From contig JAYZKL010000068.1 in NCBI GenBank assembly GCA_036163455.1, positions 1-16,230 on the forward strand: DNA of 16,230 bases, given 5' to 3'. The position numbers were made by a program, and so were the translations under genes. This DNA is from GCA-2701705 sp036163455 (GTDB lineage: Bacteria > Pseudomonadota > Gammaproteobacteria > GCA-002705445 > GCA-002716945). Below, one piece after another: positions 12,522 through 16,230 of the stretch. The notes under the pieces were generated by a model. That model ran no database searches, was not told the origin of the DNA, and saw nothing but the letters and a program-made list of their open reading frames with translations. The stretch's first letter is position 1. Each line of letters begins with the position of its first letter.

Positions 12522-15357
12522 TCTTACTTTTTAGAAAAACACCTGTATAAGATTTTTTACTTTTGATTATTTCATTTGGTGTGCCGGTAGCGATTATTGT
12601 TCCTCCCTCATCACCGCCTTCTGGCCCTAAATCAATAATCCAGTCAGCTGTTTTTATTACGTCAAGATTATGTTCTATAACTACTAAAGTATTCCCTCTA
12701 TCTCGAAGCTTATGTAGAACTGATAATAATTTTTCAACATCATAGAAATGTAGTCCTGTAGTTGGTTCATCTAAGACATATAAAGTTTTTCCAGTATCTC
12801 TTTTTATCAATTCCCTGGCTAGTTTTATTCTTTGAGCTTCACCACCTGACAAAGTTGTAGCGTTTTGTCCTAATTTAATATATGACAAGCCTACTTCATC
12901 TAGAATTTCAAGTTTACGTTTTATATTTGGAATATTATTAAAAAAATCCAGTGCTTCAGAAACAGTAAAATCTAGAATATTACTTATATTTTTTTTCTTA
13001 TAAGTAATTTCAAGTGTTTCATTATTATATCTTTTCCCATTACATTTATCGCACTTTATATAGATATCTGAAAGAAAGTGCATTTCTACTTTAATTACAC
13101 CTCCGCCTTGGCAAGTCTCGCATCTGCCGCCCTTAACATTAAAACTGAATCTGCCGGGTTTATAACCCCTAGATCTTGCTTCTTGTGTTTGGAAAAATAA
13201 CTCTCTTATACTATCAAAAATCTTTGTATACGTTGCTGGATTTGATCTAGGCGTTCTACCTATGGGGCTTTGATCAATATCTATTATCTTATCAATTTTA
13301 TCTACACCGGTTATTTTTTTGCATTCGGTTTGAGTATTGTCTTTCTCATCAAATTCATTCACAACATAATTAAAAAGCACATTATCAACAAGAGTTGATT
13401 TACCTGAACCAGATACACCTGTAACACAGGTAAATAAACCAAGCGGTATGTCTACATCTATATCTTTTAAATTATTAGCATGCGCTGATTTTATTGAAAG
13501 TGTATTTTTGATATTAAATTTAGATATTTTCTTTGGGACAGAAATTTTTCTTTTTCCAGATAAATACTGGCCAGTATAAGATTGCTTAATGGATGTTATT
13601 TCCTTCGGATTTCCTGAGAAAACAATTTTACCGCCATGCTCACCAGCCCCAGGTCCAACATCAATAATATGATCTGAAGTTAAAATTGTATCTTCATCAT
13701 GCTCAACAACTATAACCGTATTACCTAAATCTCTAAGATTTTTTAAGGTACTTAAAAGCATATTATTATCTCTTTGGTGTAAGCCAATAGTTGGTTCATC
13801 TAAAATATACATCACTCCAACTAGACCGGACCCTATTTGACTTGCTAGCCTAATTCTTTGTCCTTCACCACCTGATAAAGTTTCAGCGCTTCTATCTAGT
13901 GTCAAATAGTTCAATCCAACATCAATTAAGAATTTGAGGCGATTTTTAATTTCTGAGATAATTTTATTTGATATTTCTTTCTTCATTCCTTGCAGATTTA
14001 TTTGAGAGAAAAAAGAAAAACAATCTTTTATGGTAAGTGAAGTAATATCATCTATAGATTTATTAGAAATAAAAACATTTCTAGCTTCTTGATTTAGCCT
14101 AGAACCATCACATACACTACATTCTTTATCGCTTAAGAATTTTGATAACTTTTCTCTTACAGCAAATGAATCAGTTTCATTATATCTTTTATCATAAATA
14201 TTTAATATTCCATCAAACTTATGTTCTCTTATATTGTGTCCTCCACCAGGAATAGATCTTTTTATAGAGGCTTTGTAGTATTTAAATTTGATAACCTCAT
14301 CATCGCTTCCATAAAAAAGCATTTTTTTAAAGCTATCTGGCAATTTTTTGTATTTTTGATTTATATCAACTTTATAGTGGTTACCCAGCGACTCTAAAAA
14401 TTGATAATAATATAAGTTTCTTTTATCCCAATCTCTTATTGCGCCATTTGATAAACTCAATTCCTCATTTACAATAATTTTTTCAGGATCAAAAAATTCT
14501 CTTACGCCTAATCCATCACAAGCATTACATGCTCCTAATGGACTGTTAAATGAAAATAATCTTGGCTCAAGCTCAGTTATAGAATATCCACAATGCGGGC
14601 AAGAAAATTTAGTTGAAAAAATATAATCAATTTGATTAGTTTTCAAATCCATTATATAAATGATTCCATTAGAAATATTTGAAGCCGTATCTAATGATTC
14701 AATAATTCTAAGCTTATTTTCATGATTAGATTTAATTCTATCAACAACAATTTCTACATCATTTTTTTTCTTCGAATCAATTTTGAAGTTTTCAGAAAAT
14801 TTGTAAATAGTTCCATTCAGCCTCATCCTTACAAAACCTTGTTGTTTAAAATTTTTGATTAGTTGATTATGCTCACCCTTTTGTTGCTTTATTATAGGCG
14901 CCAGTATTGCAATGGTTCTTTCTTTACATTCATTTAAAATTTTTTCTGTTATTTCACCAACTGAATTAGCTTGAAGCTCAATTTTATGTTCAGGACATCT
15001 TGGTACACCAACTCTAGCAAACAGTAATCGTAAGTAATCATATATTTCTGTTACTGTCCCAACAGTTGATCTAGGATTATGTGAAGAAGGTTTTTGTTCT
15101 ATAGATATTGCTGGAGATAGTCCATCAATTGAATCAACATCAGGTTTTTCCATCATAGATAAAAATTGACGTGCGTATGATGATAAAGATTCCATGTATC
15201 TACGCTGTCCTTCAGCAAAAATTGTATCAAAAGCAAGAGATGATTTTCCAGAACCTGATAGCCCTGTTATTGTGACCATCTGATTACGAGGTATTTCAAT
15301 ATTGATATTTTTTAGGTTATGTGTTCTTGCGCCTTTTACAAAAATATTTTTTTTCAT
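12511..15357 (-). CDS. uvrA: Excinuclease ABC subunit A (UvrA)
   Basis: UvrA is the damage-sensing ATPase of nucleotide excision repair; as a dimer it finds distorted DNA and loads UvrB. With the start at 15357 the product has 948 residues (E. coli 940). Seen features: Walker A GLSGSGKS at 32-39, first zinc module C253/C256/C277/C280, signature LSGGEGQ at 494-500, Walker B ILDEPT at 518-523, second Walker A GVSGSGKST at 647-655, second zinc module C746/C749/C769/C772, signature LSGGEAQ at 836-842, and VLDEPT at 861-866. I prefer the Met at 15357 because it aligns with E. coli; an in-frame ATG four codons upstream (15369) is possible. No LexA-box-like CTG-N10-CAG is visible upstream. It converges on rplQ, overlapping by 11 bases. 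Confidence 0.98.
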   Translation of the reverse strand: MKKNIFVKGARTHNLKNINIEIPRNQMVTITGLSGSGKSSLAFDTIFAEGQRRYMESLSSYARQFLSMMEKPDVDSIDGLSPAISIEQKPSSHNPRSTVGTVTEIYDYLRLLFARVGVPRCPEHKIELQANSVGEITEKILNECKERTIAILAPIIKQQKGEHNQLIKNFKQQGFVRMRLNGTIYKFSENFKIDSKKKNDVEIVVDRIKSNHENKLRIIESLDTASNISNGIIYIMDLKTNQIDYIFSTKFSCPHCGYSITELEPRLFSFNSPLGACNACDGLGVREFFDPEKIIVNEELSLSNGAIRDWDKRNLYYYQFLESLGNHYKVDINQKYKKLPDSFKKMLFYGSDDEVIKFKYYKASIKRSIPGGGHNIREHKFDGILNIYDKRYNETDSFAVREKLSKFLSDKECSVCDGSRLNQEARNVFISNKSIDDITSLTIKDCFSFFSQINLQGMKKEISNKIISEIKNRLKFLIDVGLNYLTLDRSAETLSGGEGQRIRLASQIGSGLVGVMYILDEPTIGLHQRDNNMLLSTLKNLRDLGNTVIVVEHDEDTILTSDHIIDVGPGAGEHGGKIVFSGNPKEITSIKQSYTGQYLSGKRKISVPKKISKFNIKNTLSIKSAHANNLKDIDVDIPLGLFTCVTGVSGSGKSTLVDNVLFNYVVNEFDEKDNTQTECKKITGVDKIDKIIDIDQSPIGRTPRSNPATYTKIFDSIRELFFQTQEARSRGYKPGRFSFNVKGGRCETCQGGGVIKVEMHFLSDIYIKCDKCNGKRYNNETLEITYKKKNISNILDFTVSEALDFFNNIPNIKRKLEILDEVGLSYIKLGQNATTLSGGEAQRIKLARELIKRDTGKTLYVLDEPTTGLHFYDVEKLLSVLHKLRDRGNTLVVIEHNLDVIKTADWIIDLGPEGGDEGGTIIATGTPNEIIKSKKSYTGVFLKSKIKD
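12520..12558 (+). terminator. Weak candidate terminator after rplQ
   Basis: AATCTTA at 12520-12526 is complementary to TAAGATT at 12548-12554, and a run of six T follows within 12553-12558. The 21-base loop contains a further T-rich/A-rich pairing. The stem is nearly all A-U and lies inside the 3' end of uvrA, so it could be coincidence; it is the only terminator-like structure I see at the end of the train. Confidence 0.22.
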
Positions 15358-15423
15358 CCAAATTATCATATCACTAAAAAAGAAAATATTAATCTTTTTA
15401 GATTTTAATTTTATATAAAACGA

Positions 15424-15452
15424 TAGACAGAATAAGATTATGTTTATATGAT
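15424..15452 (+). promoter_or_regulatory. Sigma-70-like promoter for the MFS transporter gene
   Basis: TAGACA at 15424-15429 (five of six matches to the -35 consensus) is followed by a 17-base spacer and TATGAT at 15447-15452 (five of six matches to the -10 consensus). Transcription would start near 15459, leaving a leader of about 17 bases with no Shine-Dalgarno-like sequence. In such AT-rich DNA chance matches are common, but spacing and position between divergent genes both fit. Confidence 0.55.
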
Positions 15453-15475
15453 ATAGTTCCTATTCAAAAATTAAT

Positions 15476-16230
15476 ATGCAGAATATTGGATTATCACAAT
15501 TAGAAGTCAAATCAACTATCATTATTTTTTTGATTTATATGTTTAGGATGTTAGGGATTTTTATGATTTTTCCTATCCTCTCAATCTTTTTAAGTGACTA
15601 TGATGGTGCTACTCCATTCTTAATTGGGATAGCTTTAGGTATATGGGGGTTAACAAATGCAATTTTTCAAATACCTCTCGGGATATTATCTGATGTAATA
15701 GGTAGAAAAAAAGTTATTTTACTTGGTCTTGTTATTTTCTTTATTGGCTCATTAGTTGCTGCAAATGCTAATGATATATTAAGTGTTATTTTAGGCAGAA
15801 CCCTTCAAGGTATTGGTGCAATTGCTGGAACATTAATGGCATTAATTTCTGATGTCAGTTCTGAAAAAAATAGAACTATGATAATGGCGTTTATTGGAAT
15901 GGGGATTGGTTTTTCTTTTTTTATTTCTTTTTTACTAGGTCCAATTATTGGTCACGCTTTCCAGCTTTCAGGAGTTTTTTTAGCAGCAGCTATTTTTACA
16001 CTGTTAAGCGTTATTCTCATATTATTTTTTCCTGACGGAAATGAGACTAAATTATCTACAAGATTTGAATTTACTGAAATAAAAAAATTATTTAGAAATA
16101 AAGAGATAGTAAATCATTTCACTGGAATCTTTATTCTGCATTTAATTTTAACAGCATGTTTTGTAGCAATTCCGATTACTCTAACAGATATTCACGATAT
16201 AGCTAGCAATGAATACCCACAAGTTTTTTC
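15476..16230 (+). CDS. Major facilitator superfamily transporter, YajR-like, 5' part
   Basis: The frame is open from the ATG at 15476 to the window edge (251 complete codons), so the gene is cut. It is a hydrophobic protein with about six or seven membrane segments, starting near residue 13. It shows the MFS motif A G69-x-L-x-D73-x-x-G76-R77-K78 between helices 2 and 3 (IPLGILSDVIGRKKV), a motif-B region LGRTLQGIGAIAGTLMA at 106-122, and GPIIGH in helix 5 (155-160). The strings IGIALGIWGLTNAIFQIPLG and MAFIGMGIGF resemble E. coli YajR, a proton-coupled drug/H+ antiporter-family protein, but the substrate cannot be told and no C-terminal YAM domain can be seen in the window. It is divergent from uvrA; ssb often follows in related gammaproteobacteria. 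Confidence 0.9.
   Translation, partial: MQNIGLSQLEVKSTIIIFLIYMFRMLGIFMIFPILSIFLSDYDGATPFLIGIALGIWGLTNAIFQIPLGILSDVIGRKKVILLGLVIFFIGSLVAANANDILSVILGRTLQGIGAIAGTLMALISDVSSEKNRTMIMAFIGMGIGFSFFISFLLGPIIGHAFQLSGVFLAAAIFTLLSVILILFFPDGNETKLSTRFEFTEIKKLFRNKEIVNHFTGIFILHLILTACFVAIPITLTDIHDIASNEYPQVF

Noticed and set aside
15410..15415. A -10-like TATAAA on the - strand as uvrA promoter.
   Set aside because: No acceptable -35 element sits 16-18 bases upstream, and such hexamers are frequent in this AT-rich spacer.
15358..15475. A LexA (SOS) box upstream of uvrA.
   Set aside because: No CTG-N10-CAG match with a reasonable CTGT...ACAG outline is present; a lone CTGT on the - strand lacks its partner half.

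Overview
The window is an AT-rich (roughly one third GC by eye) bacterial chromosome segment. It carries most of the S10, spc and alpha ribosomal-protein operons fused into one + strand gene train (1-12521), then uvrA on the - strand (12511-15357) and the start of a divergent MFS transporter gene (15476 to the window edge). Gene order is the gammaproteobacterial one: rplC-rplD-rplW-rplB-rpsS-rplV-rpsC-rplP-rpmC-rpsQ, rplN-rplX-rplE-rpsN-rpsH-rplF-rplR-rpsE-rpmD-rplO-secY-rpmJ, rpsM-rpsK-rpsD-rpoA-rplQ. There is no adk or infA insertion. Proteins align closely with Escherichia coli, and several key residues keep E. coli numbering (RpoA R265/N268/C269/K298; UvrA zinc cysteines 253-280). From memory, the order rplQ...uvrA-MFS resembles Pseudomonas, where ssb follows. 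Together these suggest a low-GC, streamlined gammaproteobacterium of the SAR86 or SUP05 type; the exact clade is inference.

Region 1 (1-4276): end of the S10 operon. L3 is cut by the left edge and carries a ~70-residue charged tail ending in five 8-residue repeats. L4 follows nine bases later with a shortened N-terminus. The remaining genes abut or overlap by 1-4 bases.

Region 2 (4293-9717): spc operon, ending in secY and the small zinc-type L36 gene rpmJ (9604-9717). Region 3 (9772-12521): alpha operon with the RNA polymerase alpha subunit. The only sizeable gap in the train is 54 bases before rpsM, where a weak fold and a 10-codon open frame can be drawn. The corresponding region in E. coli is where S4 represses the alpha operon.

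Region 4 (12511-16230): uvrA converges on rplQ with 11 bases of 3' overlap. A 118-base AT-rich intergenic region (15358-15475) separates uvrA from the divergent MFS gene and holds a good sigma-70-like promoter facing the transporter.

The train makes most of the core ribosome assembly proteins, the Sec channel subunit SecY and RNAP alpha as one coordinated growth module; uvrA (DNA repair) and the transporter are separate units. I see no mobile element, CRISPR array, tRNA or rRNA, and no convincing undescribed system. The window is mostly ordinary core genome. The L3 repeat tail and the L3/L4 junction are its most unusual points.
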